Shown: piece after piece, positions 16,129 through 24,787 of the stretch
Layout: every line of letters begins with the position of its first letter
Numbering within the stretch: position 1 is the first letter of the stretch
NCBI RefSeq assembly: GCF_001667275.1
Contig: NZ_LZHV01000070.1
Location: 1-64,000, forward strand
Length of the DNA: 64,000 bases
Source of the DNA: Mycobacterium sp. ACS4054
GTDB taxonomy: Bacteria; Actinomycetota; Actinomycetes; Mycobacteriales; Mycobacteriaceae
Direction: 5' to 3'
Notes under the pieces: generated by a model
Database searches by the model: none
Seen by the model: the letters and a program-made list of their open reading frames with translations, nothing else
What the model was told of the DNA's origin: nothing
Program-made: the position numbers and the translations under genes

Positions 16129-17393
16129 CGCTCGCCCGGCCCCATCAGGCCGAACCATTTCGCGGCCGTCTCGACGTCCTTGTCGCCCCGGCCGGACAGG
16201 TTCACCACGATGATCGCGCCCCGCCCCAACTCCAGGCCCAACTTCACCGCGCCGGCCACCGCGTGTGCCGATTCGATCGCGGGGATGATGCCCTCGGTGC
16301 GGCACAGCAGCGCGAACGCGTCCATCGCCTCCGCGTCGGTGATCGGCCGATATTCGGCGCGCCCGATCTCTTTGAGATACGCGTGCTCGGGCCCCACCCC
16401 GGGATAGTCCAGACCCGCTGAGATGGAATGGGATTCGATGGTCTGGCCGTCCTCGTCCTGCAGCAAATACGAGAACGAGCCCTGGAACGCGCCCGGTGAA
16501 CCACCGGCGAAAGTCGCCGCGTGCCTTCCGGTTTCGACCCCGTCACCGGCCGCTTCGAAGCCGACCAGGCGCACGCCCGGATCATCGATGAACGGGTGGA
16601 AGATGCCGATGGCGTTGGATCCGCCGCCGACGCAGGCCACCACCGCGTCGGGCAGCCGGCCCGCCTGGGCCTGGATCTGCACGCGCGCCTCCAGGCCGAT
16701 GATGCGCTGGAAATCGCGCACCATCGCCGGAAAGGGGTGCGGGCCCGCCGCCGTGCCGAAGCAGTAGTAGGTGTTATCGGCGTTGGTCACCCAGTCGCGA
16801 AACGCCTCGTTGATGGCGTCTTTGAGCGTTTTCGAGCCGCTCTGCACCGACACGACCTCGGCGCCCAGCAGCCGCATCCGCGCCACGTTGAGCGCCTGAC
16901 GCGCGGTGTCGACGGCGCCCATGTAGATGACGCAGTCCAGCCCCAGCAGCGCGCACGCGGTGGCGGTGGCGACGCCGTGCTGCCCGGCGCCCGTCTCCGC
17001 GATGACCCGGTTCTTGCCCATCCGCTTGGCCAGCAACGCCTGACCGAGGACGTTGTTGATCTTGTGAGAACCGGTGTGGTTCAAGTCTTCTCGTTTGAGG
17101 AAGATGCGCGCCGAACCGGCGTGCTCGGAGAGCCGGGTGGCCTCGTACAGCGGCGACGGCCGACCGGCGTAGTTGGCCTGCAGGTCGTCCAGGGTGTCCA
17201 GGAAATCGGGGTTGATGCGTTCCTTCTCGTAGGCGGCGGTGACCTCTTCGATCACCGCCATCAACGCCTCCGCGACGTAACGGCCGCCGTACACACCGAA
17301 ATGACCACCCGCGTCAGGTTCATGGGGGGTGGGTTCGGCGACGGCTGCACTCGGAAGGGGAAGGTCCGGGCGGGACAGATTGACCATCACCAA
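16125..17393 (-). CDS. trpB: Tryptophan synthase beta subunit
   Basis: TrpB is the PLP enzyme that joins indole and serine into tryptophan. The PLP Lys lies in HTGSHKINN, the phosphate-binding loop is GGGSNAIG, and ETGAGQHG is the substrate loop. The length is 422 aa. An in-frame ATG two codons later (MVNLSRP) is an alternative start. It follows trpC after a 66-base gap and overlaps trpA. Confidence 0.97.
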   Translation of the reverse strand: MVMVNLSRPDLPLPSAAVAEPTPHEPDAGGHFGVYGGRYVAEALMAVIEEVTAAYEKERINPDFLDTLDDLQANYAGRPSPLYEATRLSEHAGSARIFLKREDLNHTGSHKINNVLGQALLAKRMGKNRVIAETGAGQHGVATATACALLGLDCVIYMGAVDTARQALNVARMRLLGAEVVSVQSGSKTLKDAINEAFRDWVTNADNTYYCFGTAAGPHPFPAMVRDFQRIIGLEARVQIQAQAGRLPDAVVACVGGGSNAIGIFHPFIDDPGVRLVGFEAAGDGVETGRHAATFAGGSPGAFQGSFSYLLQDEDGQTIESHSISAGLDYPGVGPEHAYLKEIGRAEYRPITDAEAMDAFALLCRTEGIIPAIESAHAVAGAVKLGLELGRGAIIVVNLSGRGDKDVETAAKWFGLMGPGER

Positions 17394-17459
17394 GGCTCTA
17401 CGCGGATACGGCTCATGGGGTTCAACGTTTCGGCGCCGGTGCTGCTCAAGACTCGACGA

Positions 17460-18278
17460 CTAGCGTGAGGGTTTCGGACAGGACGGGTGGGTGCCCGCGG
17501 TCACCAGGTCGGCGACGGCGGCGCGCGGGTCACCGCTTTTGACCAGACCCTCGCCGACCAGAACGGCGTCCGCGCCGGCGCCGGCGTAGGCCAACAGATC
17601 CCCGGTGCCGCGGACACCGGACTCGGCGATCCTGATCACGTTGCTGGGCAGGCCCGGAGCGATGCGCGCAAAGCAATCCCGGTCGACCTCCAAGGTGGCG
17701 AGATCGCGCGCGTTGACACCGATTACGTTGGCCCCGGCCTTCAGCGCCCGGTCGGCCTCTTCCTCGGTGTGCACCTCGACAAGGGCTGTCATGCCCAGTG
17801 ATTCGGTGCGGTCCAGCATCGACACCAGGGCCGACTGGTCCAGCGCGGCGACGATCAGCAACAACATGTCGGCGCCGTGCGCGCGGGCCTCGTGGATCTG
17901 ATACGGCTGGACCACAAAGTCCTTGCGCAACACCGGTATCGAGACCGCGGCGCGAACCGCGTCGAGGTCGTCGAGCGATCCGTGGAACCGCCGCTCCTCG
18001 GTCAGGACGCTGATGATGCGGGCCCCGCCATCCTCGTACGCGCGAGCCAATTTCGCCGGATCGGCAATGGTCGCCAGGGAACCCGCGGACGGGCTGGCCC
18101 GCTTGACTTCCGCGATAACACCGATGCCCGGCTCGCGCAGGGCGGCCATCACGTCGCGCGGCGGCGGCGCCGCGGCGGCGGCGGCCTTGATTTCGGACAG
18201 GCTGATGAGCGCTTCGCGCGCGGCGACGTCGGCCCGGACTCCCTCGAGGATGGAGTCAAGCACGGTAGCCGGACTCAT
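17460..18278 (-). CDS. trpC: Indole-3-glycerol phosphate synthase
   Basis: TrpC closes the indole ring from carboxyphenylamino-deoxyribulose phosphate. The barrel motifs VIAEVKRASPSAG (catalytic Glu and Lys), VLRKDFVVQPYQI, VIGVNARDL and RIAESGVRG are intact. The ATG at 18278 gives 272 aa, matching M. tuberculosis; the open frame extends upstream with unrelated sequence. Neither trpD nor trpF is in this cluster; the TrpF step is expected from PriA (hisA below). Confidence 0.97.
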   Translation of the reverse strand: MSPATVLDSILEGVRADVAAREALISLSEIKAAAAAAPPPRDVMAALREPGIGVIAEVKRASPSAGSLATIADPAKLARAYEDGGARIISVLTEERRFHGSLDDLDAVRAAVSIPVLRKDFVVQPYQIHEARAHGADMLLLIVAALDQSALVSMLDRTESLGMTALVEVHTEEEADRALKAGANVIGVNARDLATLEVDRDCFARIAPGLPSNVIRIAESGVRGTGDLLAYAGAGADAVLVGEGLVKSGDPRAAVADLVTAGTHPSCPKPSR

Positions 18279-18372
18279 GCCTGTTGCTTCCCTTCCGCGG
18301 TCACCCATCGTCAATCTGATAGCCGATTGCGACGACGTGAATGAAGGGTAGCGGCACTCGGCTTGCGGCCCG

Positions 18373-19056
18373 TCACCGACCCTCGGTGTCCGACTTGCGA
18401 TCGGTCGGGTCCCCCGTCGGGTCGGCGCCCTCGTCAAGCGCGTCCCAGATCATCCGCTCCGACATTTCCGGCGTCTCCGGCTGCTCCAGCATCGCCCCGT
18501 CACCCTCGTCGCGTAGCACATTTGAGCGGCGCGTCGCCGGCGCCGCATACTTTTCCGCGCTCAACCGGGCCGACCCGGAGTCTCCGGCCGACCGCAACAG
18601 CAGCACCGCCGCGACCAGGGTGCACACCGCGGCCGCCACCGCGATGCCCGCGCCCCAGTACCGGCGTTCGCTGCCCACCAGCGACATCACCGCGACGTGC
18701 GCCAGGTCGGCCCCGCGCACCGCGACGTCGGGCAGCGCCCACAAACTGACCCCGAGATATCCAACCGCCAGGCTGGCCAGCGCCAGCAGCCCGGCCAGCA
18801 CCCGCAGCTGCCAGCCGCGCACCGCGATCGCCGCCACGGCCGTCGCGAGCATCAGCACCGCCAGCGGCACCAGCGCCGTCGACCAGGTCGCACCGGACAG
18901 CGTCACCTCGCGCGGCGGTCCCAGCCCGTCGAACGACCGGATCACCACCCACGGCAGCCGCGAGGCCGCCCATAACGCCGCCGCGGACAGCACCAGCAAC
19001 ACCTGCGCCACCCGGACGGCCAACCGGGCCCGCCGATTCGGCCGCGCCTCAGTCAT
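18373..19056 (-). CDS. Trp-operon-linked membrane protein (Rv1610-like)
   Basis: This protein belongs to the family of membrane proteins found between trpE and trpC in actinobacteria (trp region conserved hypothetical). The 227 residues hold four hydrophobic segments (about 15-32, 58-78, 82-104, 132-155) and a charged Asp/Glu-rich C-terminal tail. The segment SRLPWVVI near residue 32 is typical of the family. Function is unknown; constant linkage to trp genes suggests a link to tryptophan or its precursors. It overlaps trpE by 8 bases. Confidence 0.85.
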   Translation of the reverse strand: MTEARPNRRARLAVRVAQVLLVLSAAALWAASRLPWVVIRSFDGLGPPREVTLSGATWSTALVPLAVLMLATAVAAIAVRGWQLRVLAGLLALASLAVGYLGVSLWALPDVAVRGADLAHVAVMSLVGSERRYWGAGIAVAAAVCTLVAAVLLLRSAGDSGSARLSAEKYAAPATRRSNVLRDEGDGAMLEQPETPEMSERMIWDALDEGADPTGDPTDRKSDTEGR

Positions 19057-20587
19057 GGTGACCGGTGTCGGGCGCGGTCAGGGTCTCGGCGGCGGCGATC
19101 GCGTTGAGCACGGCGCGCGCCTTGTTGGACGCCTCGGTGTACTCGTACGGACCGTTGGAGTCGGCCACCACACCGCCGCCGGCCTGCACATAGGCGGTGC
19201 CGTCGCGCATCAGCGCGGTGCGGATGGCGATCGCGAAGTCGGCGTTGCCGGCGAAGTCGAGGTAGCCGACCACGCCGCCATAGAGGCCGCGGCGCGTCTT
19301 CTCCACCTCCTCGATCAGCTCCATGGCGCGCACCTTCGGCGCGCCCGACAGCGTGCCGGCCGGGAAGCAGGCCGTCACGGCGTCCAGGGCGGTCCGGCCC
19401 TCGGCGAGCATCCCCGTCACCGTCGACACCAGGTGCATCACGTGGCTGTAGCGCTCGATGTGGCTGTAGTCCTCGACGCGCACGGTGCCGGGCGCGCAGA
19501 CCCGGCCAAGGTCGTTGCGGCCCAAGTCAACCAGCATCAGGTGCTCGGCCCGCTCCTTCTCGTCGGCCAGCAGCTCCTTCTCCAGCAGCTGGTCCTCCTC
19601 GTCGGTCTGCCCGCGCCACCGGGTTCCGGCGATCGGATGCGTCATCGCCCAGCCGTCGTTTACGGTCACCAGCGCCTCCGGGCTGGAGCCCACCACCGAA
19701 AAGTCGATTCCCCCAGCGCCGTTCGGGACATGCATCAGGTACATGTAGGGGCTGGGGTTGGTGACGCGCAGCATCCGGTACACGTCGATCGGGTCGACGT
19801 CGGTGTCCATCTCGAAGCGCTGGGACGGCACCACCTGGAAGGCCTCGCCGGCGGCGATCTGCTCGACGAGGTAGTCGACGATCTTGCCGTACTCCTCGAC
19901 GCTGCGCTGCGCGCGATAGCGCGGCTCGGGCCGGTCGAACGTGCCGACCGTGGACGGTAGCGGCTGGCCGAGCGCCGCGGTCATCACGTCCAGGCGGGCG
20001 ACCGCGTCGTCGTAGGCCTCGTCGACCCGCTCGTCGGTGCCGTTCCAGTTCACCGCGTTGGCGATCAGCGTGATGGTGCCCTCGTGGTGGTCGACGGCGG
20101 CCACGTCGGTGGCGAGCAGCAAAAGCATGTCCGGCAGCTGCAGGTCGTCGACGGCCAGCTCGGGCAGGCGCTCCAGGCGCCGCACCATGTCGTAGGCGAA
20201 CAACCCGACCATGCCCCCCGACAGCGGCGGCAGCCCCGGCAGCGCCGCGGTGGCCAGCAGCTCGAGGGTGGCCCGCAGCGCGTGCAGCGGGTCGCCGCCG
20301 GTGGGCGCGTCCTGCGGCACCGCGCCGAGCCAGACCGCTTCGCCGTCACGGACGGTCAGCGCCGACGGCGCCCCGGCACCGATGAACGACCAACGCGACC
20401 AGGATCGGCCGTGCTCGGCGGATTCCAGCAGGAACGTGCCCGGGCGATTGGCGGCGAGCTTGCGGTAGGCCGACAGCGGCGTCTCGCTGTCGGCCAGCAC
20501 CTTGCGGGTCACCGGAACCACCCGATGCTCGGCGGCGAGCTGGCGGAAGTCCTCTCGTGAGGTCGTCGCGGCGAGGTGGGCGTGCAC
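19049..20587 (-). CDS. trpE: Anthranilate synthase component I
   Basis: TrpE converts chorismate to anthranilate using ammonia supplied by TrpG, which is not in the window. The feedback-site LLES motif is in FLLESAEHGRSW, and the C-terminal catalytic half has IAGTRWRG, LVDLGRNDLG, FPAGTLSGAPK and GGVVGYLDF. It is 512 aa from a GTG start. It is the first gene of the trp block, and only 53 bases separate it from the divergent bcpB. I see no leader peptide with Trp codons, so classical attenuation is not supported. Confidence 0.97.
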   Translation of the reverse strand: MHAHLAATTSREDFRQLAAEHRVVPVTRKVLADSETPLSAYRKLAANRPGTFLLESAEHGRSWSRWSFIGAGAPSALTVRDGEAVWLGAVPQDAPTGGDPLHALRATLELLATAALPGLPPLSGGMVGLFAYDMVRRLERLPELAVDDLQLPDMLLLLATDVAAVDHHEGTITLIANAVNWNGTDERVDEAYDDAVARLDVMTAALGQPLPSTVGTFDRPEPRYRAQRSVEEYGKIVDYLVEQIAAGEAFQVVPSQRFEMDTDVDPIDVYRMLRVTNPSPYMYLMHVPNGAGGIDFSVVGSSPEALVTVNDGWAMTHPIAGTRWRGQTDEEDQLLEKELLADEKERAEHLMLVDLGRNDLGRVCAPGTVRVEDYSHIERYSHVMHLVSTVTGMLAEGRTALDAVTACFPAGTLSGAPKVRAMELIEEVEKTRRGLYGGVVGYLDFAGNADFAIAIRTALMRDGTAYVQAGGGVVADSNGPYEYTEASNKARAVLNAIAAAETLTAPDTGHHD

Positions 20588-20627
20588 CGAACCATCCTCG
20601 CAGATGGGCCGCTTAGGCCATGCGGCG

Positions 20628-20640
20628 TAGCCTGACGCCC
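20628..20640 (+). promoter_or_regulatory. Candidate -10 for leaderless bcpB
   Basis: TAGCCT (20628-20633) fits TANNNT and ends 7 bases before the bcpB ATG. No ribosome site is visible, which supports a leaderless mRNA. Confidence 0.4.
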
Positions 20641-21111
20641 ATGAAAACTGGTGACACCGTCGCGGACTTCGAACTTCCCGATCAGACGGGAACGCCCCGC
20701 AAGCTCAGCGACCTGCTTGCCGGCGGGCCGGTGGTGCTGTTCTTCTATCCCGCCGCGATGACGCCCGGCTGCACCAAGGAGGCCTGCCACTTCCGGGACC
20801 TGGCCGCCGAATTCGCCGCCGTGGGCGCCAACCGGGTGGGCATCAGCGCCGATCCGGTGCAGAAGCAGGCCAAGTTCGCCGACATGCAGAAGTTCGACTA
20901 TCCGCTGCTGTCGGACACCGAGGGCACCGTCGCCACGCAGTTCGGTGTCAAGCGCGGCCTGCTCGGCAAGCTGCTGCCGGTCAAGCGCACGACCTTCGTC
21001 ATCGACACCGATCGCACCGTGCTCAACGTGATTTCCAGCGAGTTCAGCATGGACACCCACGCCGACAAGGCGCTCGAGACGCTGCGCGGCCGGTCGGCGC
21101 CTACGGGCTGA
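20641..21111 (+). CDS. bcpB: Thioredoxin-dependent peroxiredoxin (bacterioferritin comigratory protein type)
   Basis: Members of this AhpC/TSA group reduce hydrogen peroxide and organic peroxides with thioredoxin electrons. The 156-aa protein has the peroxidatic motif around MTPGCTKEACHF, with the second Cys five residues on as in atypical 2-Cys BCP enzymes, and the FVIDTDRTV strand. ATG 20641 agrees with the family start; the open frame extends 7 codons upstream. It converges on chaA with an 11-base overlap. Confidence 0.92.
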   Translation: MKTGDTVADFELPDQTGTPRKLSDLLAGGPVVLFFYPAAMTPGCTKEACHFRDLAAEFAAVGANRVGISADPVQKQAKFADMQKFDYPLLSDTEGTVATQFGVKRGLLGKLLPVKRTTFVIDTDRTVLNVISSEFSMDTHADKALETLRGRSAPTG

Positions 21112-22195
21112 TCGCCAGGAACACGTACGCGGCGAGCAGCACCAGATGCAGCTCGCCCTGCAGCCGGGTGGCGCGCCCGGGAACGACCGTCAGCATGCTG
21201 ATCACGACGGTCAGCGCCAGCAGCACCAGCTGAATGGGGCCCAGGCCGAGCACCAGTGGCCCCTTGAGCCAGATGGACGCCAGCGCGATCACCGGGATGG
21301 TGAGCCCGATGCTGGCCATCGCCGAGCCGTACGCCAGGTTGAGGCTGGTCTGGATGCGGCCCTGGCGCGCGGCGCGCGCGGCCGCCAGGGTCTCCGGCAG
21401 CAGCACCAGCGCGGCGATCACCACGCCGACGAAGGACTGCGGAAACCCGACGGCGGTCACCGCGCGCTCGACGGCCGGCGATTCCTCCTCGGCCAGCCCC
21501 ACCACCGCGACGAGCGCCACCAGCAGCAGCCCCAGGCTGCCCAGGGCGGCGCCGCGGCCCGGCGGTTCGGCGTGACTCTCGTCCTCGAACAGCCGCTTGC
21601 GCTGGCCCTTCTGGGCGATCGGCAGGAAAAAGTCGCGGTGGCGCACCGTCTGCGTGAAGACGAACACCAGGTACACCAGCAGCGACGCGACCGCCGCGAA
21701 TGCCAGCTGGCCCGGCGAGAACTCCTTGCCCACTTGGCTGGTGGTGAACGCGGGCAGCACCAGGCTCAGCGTCGCCAGCGTGGTGACCGTGGCCAGCGCG
21801 GCGCCACTGCCCTCGGCGTTGAACAGCGTGACGCCGTAGCGGCGGGAGCCGAGCAGCAGCGACAACCCCGCGATGCCGTTGGTGGTGATCATCGCCGCCG
21901 CGAACACGGTGTCCCTGGCCAGCGTCGCGGCCTCGTTGCCCCCGGACGCCATCAGCGAGACGATCAGCGCCACCTCGATCACCGTCACCGCCGCCGCGAG
22001 CACCAGCGAGCCGAACGGCTCTCCGACCCGGGCCGCGACCACCTCCGCGTGATGCACGGCGGCCAGGACGGCGCCGATGAGCAATGCCGCCGCCAGCGCG
22101 ACCAGCGTCGGGCCCAGCTTCTCGCCCCAGATCACGGCCAGCACGGCGACGGCAAGCAGCGGCACGACCGCGGTCCACGACACCCGACTCAACAT
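21101..22195 (-). CDS. chaA: Cation/proton antiporter of the CaCA (ChaA) family
   Basis: The 364-aa membrane protein has about eleven helices. The two alpha-repeat-like regions are visible as GSLVLAAAVTVIEVALI with N-terminal partners, and GVVIAALVLLPETLAA with NLAYGSAMASIGLTIP. Family members exchange Ca2+, Na+ or K+ for protons; which ion is moved here cannot be read from sequence. In M. tuberculosis it directly follows hisI. Here a two-gene plus-strand insert separates them, and a diverged copy of its first 70 or so bases lies inside that insert. Confidence 0.9.
   Translation of the reverse strand: MLSRVSWTAVVPLLAVAVLAVIWGEKLGPTLVALAAALLIGAVLAAVHHAEVVAARVGEPFGSLVLAAAVTVIEVALIVSLMASGGNEAATLARDTVFAAAMITTNGIAGLSLLLGSRRYGVTLFNAEGSGAALATVTTLATLSLVLPAFTTSQVGKEFSPGQLAFAAVASLLVYLVFVFTQTVRHRDFFLPIAQKGQRKRLFEDESHAEPPGRGAALGSLGLLLVALVAVVGLAEEESPAVERAVTAVGFPQSFVGVVIAALVLLPETLAAARAARQGRIQTSLNLAYGSAMASIGLTIPVIALASIWLKGPLVLGLGPIQLVLLALTVVISMLTVVPGRATRLQGELHLVLLAAYVFLAISP
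22110..22177. repeat. chaA 5'-end segment, copy 1 (in place)
   Basis: This part of the chaA coding region (N-terminal codons, minus strand) reappears at 22814-22881 in the same orientation. By eye about 60 of 68 bases match without gaps. Confidence 0.75.
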
Positions 22196-22446
22196 CGACC
22201 GCCATTCTCATCGAAGGCACCCGATCGGTCGACTTCGGACTTCGCCCCGGCGCGCCGACCCGCGCGGGACGCCCTTGAGCCCAAAGTCCTCGGACGTCTG
22301 CGACAAAAGCCCCTAACGCTTGCCCGCCGGCGTTTCATACGGTCACAACATTCGCCTCGGCACTACTCGGGCTCGGCCGGAACGAAGTCAAAACACGCAT
22401 ATCCGGACGCTGAGCTATCAGCGTGGCCGTAGCACAGGGGGAAGCA

Positions 22447-22803
22447 GTGTTAGCTGCCCGAATGACCGCAGAAAGCGGCGCCAGCAACCCGATTCGAGAC
22501 CATCTCCGCAGTGTGCAGTCGGAGGAACGCGACGCCTGGGTTTCCAAAGCACTATGTCGCACCGGCGACCCGGATGGGTTGTTCGTTCGCGGCGCCGCCC
22601 AGAGAAGAGCCGCGGCGATCTGCCGGCACTGCCCGGTGATCCTGGAATGCGGCGCCGAAGCGCTCGACAACCGGCTCGAGTGGGGTGTCTGGGGCGGGAT
22701 GACCGAACGGCAGCGACGTGCCCTGCTCAGGCAGCACTCCGACGTGGTGTCGTGGACCGACTTCCTGGCCGCATCCCGGCGGCGGCGTCGCACCGCGATT
22801 TAG
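22447..22803 (+). CDS. WhiB4-like iron-sulfur regulator
   Basis: WhiB-like proteins bind a 4Fe-4S cluster and act as redox-responsive regulators. This 118-residue protein has cluster Cys at 37, 59, 62 and 68 and the GVWGGMTERQRR turn, then a basic tail RRRRRTAI. The segments WVSKALCRTGDPD, LFVRGAAQR and AICRHCPV are very close to WhiB4, and both the length and Cys positions match it as I recall. WhiB4 lies elsewhere in M. tuberculosis (Rv3681c), so this looks like a second, paralogous copy. GTG 22447 is chosen because AGGGGG lies 5 bases before it. The next gene is a membrane Ser/Thr kinase on the same strand. Confidence 0.9.
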   Translation: MLAARMTAESGASNPIRDHLRSVQSEERDAWVSKALCRTGDPDGLFVRGAAQRRAAAICRHCPVILECGAEALDNRLEWGVWGGMTERQRRALLRQHSDVVSWTDFLAASRRRRRTAI

Positions 22804-22813
22804 ATGCCGGTGG

Positions 22814-22881
22814 TGGGGCCGGCTTCTCGCCCCAAATCACGGCCGGCACGGCAACGGCAAGCAGCGGCCCGATCGCGGTCC
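22814..22881. repeat. Diverged partial copy of the chaA 5' end
   Basis: Located between the WhiB4-like stop and the kinase start, this segment matches 22110-22177 in the same orientation, with TTCTCGCCCCA and GGCAAGCAGCGGC identical. It cannot encode a useful protein and is best read as the scar of a duplication or insertion. Confidence 0.75.
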
Positions 22882-22913
22882 CGAATTACCGGCCCGTGCA
22901 ACGGCGGTCTCAG

Positions 22914-22925
22914 TAGCATGCTCAC
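22914..22925 (+). promoter_or_regulatory. Candidate -10 for leaderless kinase gene
   Basis: TAGCAT (22914-22919) lies 6 bases before the kinase ATG with no ribosome site between. The gene may thus have its own promoter inside the duplicated scar region. Confidence 0.35.
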
Positions 22926-24443
22926 ATGCCGAAGACCGAGGGCCTCCAGGAAGGAGAGGTGTTCGCCGGTTACACGATCGTGCGGCGCCTGGGGGCCGGC
23001 GGCATGGGGCAGGTGTATCTCGCACAGCACCCGAGGCTGCCCCGCCGCGACGCGCTCAAGGTCCTGCCCGGCGAGCTGACCGAGAACGACGAATTCCGCC
23101 AGCGCTTCAACCGCGAGGCCGATCTGGCCGCGAACCTGTACAACGAGCACATCGTCGGAATCCACGACCGCGGGGAATACGAAGGGCAACTGTGGATTTC
23201 GATGGACTACGTCGAGGGGACCGACGCCGCACAGCTGCTGCGCGAGCAGTATCCGGCCGGCATGCCCGCGGCCCACGTCGTCGAGATCGTCTCCGCGGTG
23301 GCCGATGCGCTGGATTACGCGCACGCCCGCGGACTGCTGCATCGTGACGTCAAGCCCGCCAACATCCTGCTGGGCTCCCCGCAGGCCAACAGGCGCCGGA
23401 TCCTGCTCGCCGATTTCGGAATCGCCCGCGAGCTGGACGAGATCAGCGGGCTCACGGCGACGAACATGTTGGTGGGCACCACCGCCTACTGCTCCCCCGA
23501 GCAACTGCAGGGCGCGGAGCTGGACGCCAGCACCGACCAATACGCGCTGGGTTGCACCGCGAACAACCTGCTGACCGGCACGGCGCCGTTCCACCACTCC
23601 AATCCCGCGGTGGTCATCAGCCAGCACCTGTCCGCGCCGCCGCCGCGCCTCAGCCAGTCGCGGCCCGACCTGGCCGCGCTCGACCCGGTCATCGCGAAGG
23701 TCCTCGCCAAGCACCCGAGCGAGCGGTACGCCAGCTGCGCGGATTTCGCCGCCGCGCTAGCCGGGCGCCTCGACGGCGCGGGACGCACCGAAGTCATCGC
23801 GGCGCCCACCGAAGTCGTCGCGTCAACGCCCGACGTCAGCGCCCCCCAGCACGAAACCCCTTCCGCACCAATGGAACCCGCGCCGTCGCCGCCGCGGGGC
23901 GGCCGGTCGGGTTCGACGACACTGGTGGCGGCACTGATCGCCATCGCGTTGGTCGGAATCGCCGCCGTCGTCGGCATCCTGCTGGTTCGCGGCCACGCCA
24001 ACCAGCCGACCACGAATGCCCCTCCGACGTCGACGGCCCCGCCGGCTCCGGCCCCCGCGCTCAAGCTGTCGGGGCAGCTCACCGATCGGGCGGGCGTGCT
24101 CGGCCCGCTCGAATCCGACGCGGTGAACCGGGCGCTGACCAAGCTCTACGACGGGCGGGGCACCCGGCTCTGGGTGGTCTACGTCAACGACTTCGGCGGC
24201 CGCAAACCCTTCCGGTGGGCCGAGGACGCCATGCGCGCCAACGGTTTCACCGACAGCGATGCCATCCTGGCCGTCGCCACCGGGGAGTCGACGTTCTCGT
24301 TTCGCGTGCCGGACGCGGTGGTCAACAGGACGGCCATCGACGTCGAACTGATCCGCCGTCGCATCGAGCCCGCCGTGGCGCGGCACGAGTGGGCCCGCGC
24401 CGCGATCGCCGCGGCCAACGGGCTGGACTCGGCGCCGGGCTAG
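22926..24443 (+). CDS. Membrane Ser/Thr protein kinase with extracellular TPM domain
   Basis: Residues 16-275 form a Hanks-type kinase: Gly loop GAGGMG (23-28), Lys45, catalytic HRD (139-141) with DVKPANIL, DFG (163-165), activation-loop Thr near 177-186 and SPEQ (190-193). A Pro/Ala-rich linker follows, one membrane helix (about 333-354), another Pro/Thr linker and a C-terminal domain (about 384-500) resembling TPM domains (LTDRAGVL, WVVYVNDFGG, AILAVATG). The enzyme should be active inside the cell with the TPM domain outside. No kinase lies here in M. tuberculosis. It follows the WhiB4-like gene and its stop overlaps the convergent hisI by 4 bases. The TPM call is from memory of family patterns. 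Confidence 0.88.
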   Translation: MPKTEGLQEGEVFAGYTIVRRLGAGGMGQVYLAQHPRLPRRDALKVLPGELTENDEFRQRFNREADLAANLYNEHIVGIHDRGEYEGQLWISMDYVEGTDAAQLLREQYPAGMPAAHVVEIVSAVADALDYAHARGLLHRDVKPANILLGSPQANRRRILLADFGIARELDEISGLTATNMLVGTTAYCSPEQLQGAELDASTDQYALGCTANNLLTGTAPFHHSNPAVVISQHLSAPPPRLSQSRPDLAALDPVIAKVLAKHPSERYASCADFAAALAGRLDGAGRTEVIAAPTEVVASTPDVSAPQHETPSAPMEPAPSPPRGGRSGSTTLVAALIAIALVGIAAVVGILLVRGHANQPTTNAPPTSTAPPAPAPALKLSGQLTDRAGVLGPLESDAVNRALTKLYDGRGTRLWVVYVNDFGGRKPFRWAEDAMRANGFTDSDAILAVATGESTFSFRVPDAVVNRTAIDVELIRRRIEPAVARHEWARAAIAAANGLDSAPG

Positions 24444-24787
24444 GCCTCGGGTCGCAGCAGCACATCGGCGTCGAAGCAGCTGTGGTCGCCGGTGTGGCAG
24501 GCGCCGCCGACCTGGTCGACCGTCAGCAGCACGGCATCGCCGTCGCAGTCCAGTCGCACCGAGTGCACGTATTGGGTGTGCCCCGACGTCGCCCCCTTGA
24601 CCCACTGCTGGCCGCGAGACCGCGAAAAGTACGTCGCCTCACGGGTTTCCAGCGTGCGTTCCAGCGCGGCGTCGTCCATCCAGGCGACCATCAGCACGTT
24701 GCCGGTGCCGCGCTCCTGCACCACGGCGGTGAACAGGCCGTCGGCGTTGCGCTTCAGCCGGGCGGCGATCTGCGGGTCGAGCGTCAT
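24440..24787 (-). CDS. hisI: Phosphoribosyl-AMP cyclohydrolase
   Basis: HisI opens the purine ring of phosphoribosyl-AMP in histidine synthesis. The 115 aa include the metal-site motifs VKGATSGHTQ, LDCDGDAVLL and GGACHTGDHSCF. No HisE domain is fused, as in M. tuberculosis, where hisE is elsewhere. It is the last gene of the his run and overlaps hisF by ATGA. Confidence 0.96.
   Translation of the reverse strand: MTLDPQIAARLKRNADGLFTAVVQERGTGNVLMVAWMDDAALERTLETREATYFSRSRGQQWVKGATSGHTQYVHSVRLDCDGDAVLLTVDQVGGACHTGDHSCFDADVLLRPEA

Noticed and set aside
20588..20640. Trp attenuator before trpE
   Set aside because: Only 53 bases separate trpE and bcpB, with no leader peptide rich in Trp codons and no competing hairpins.
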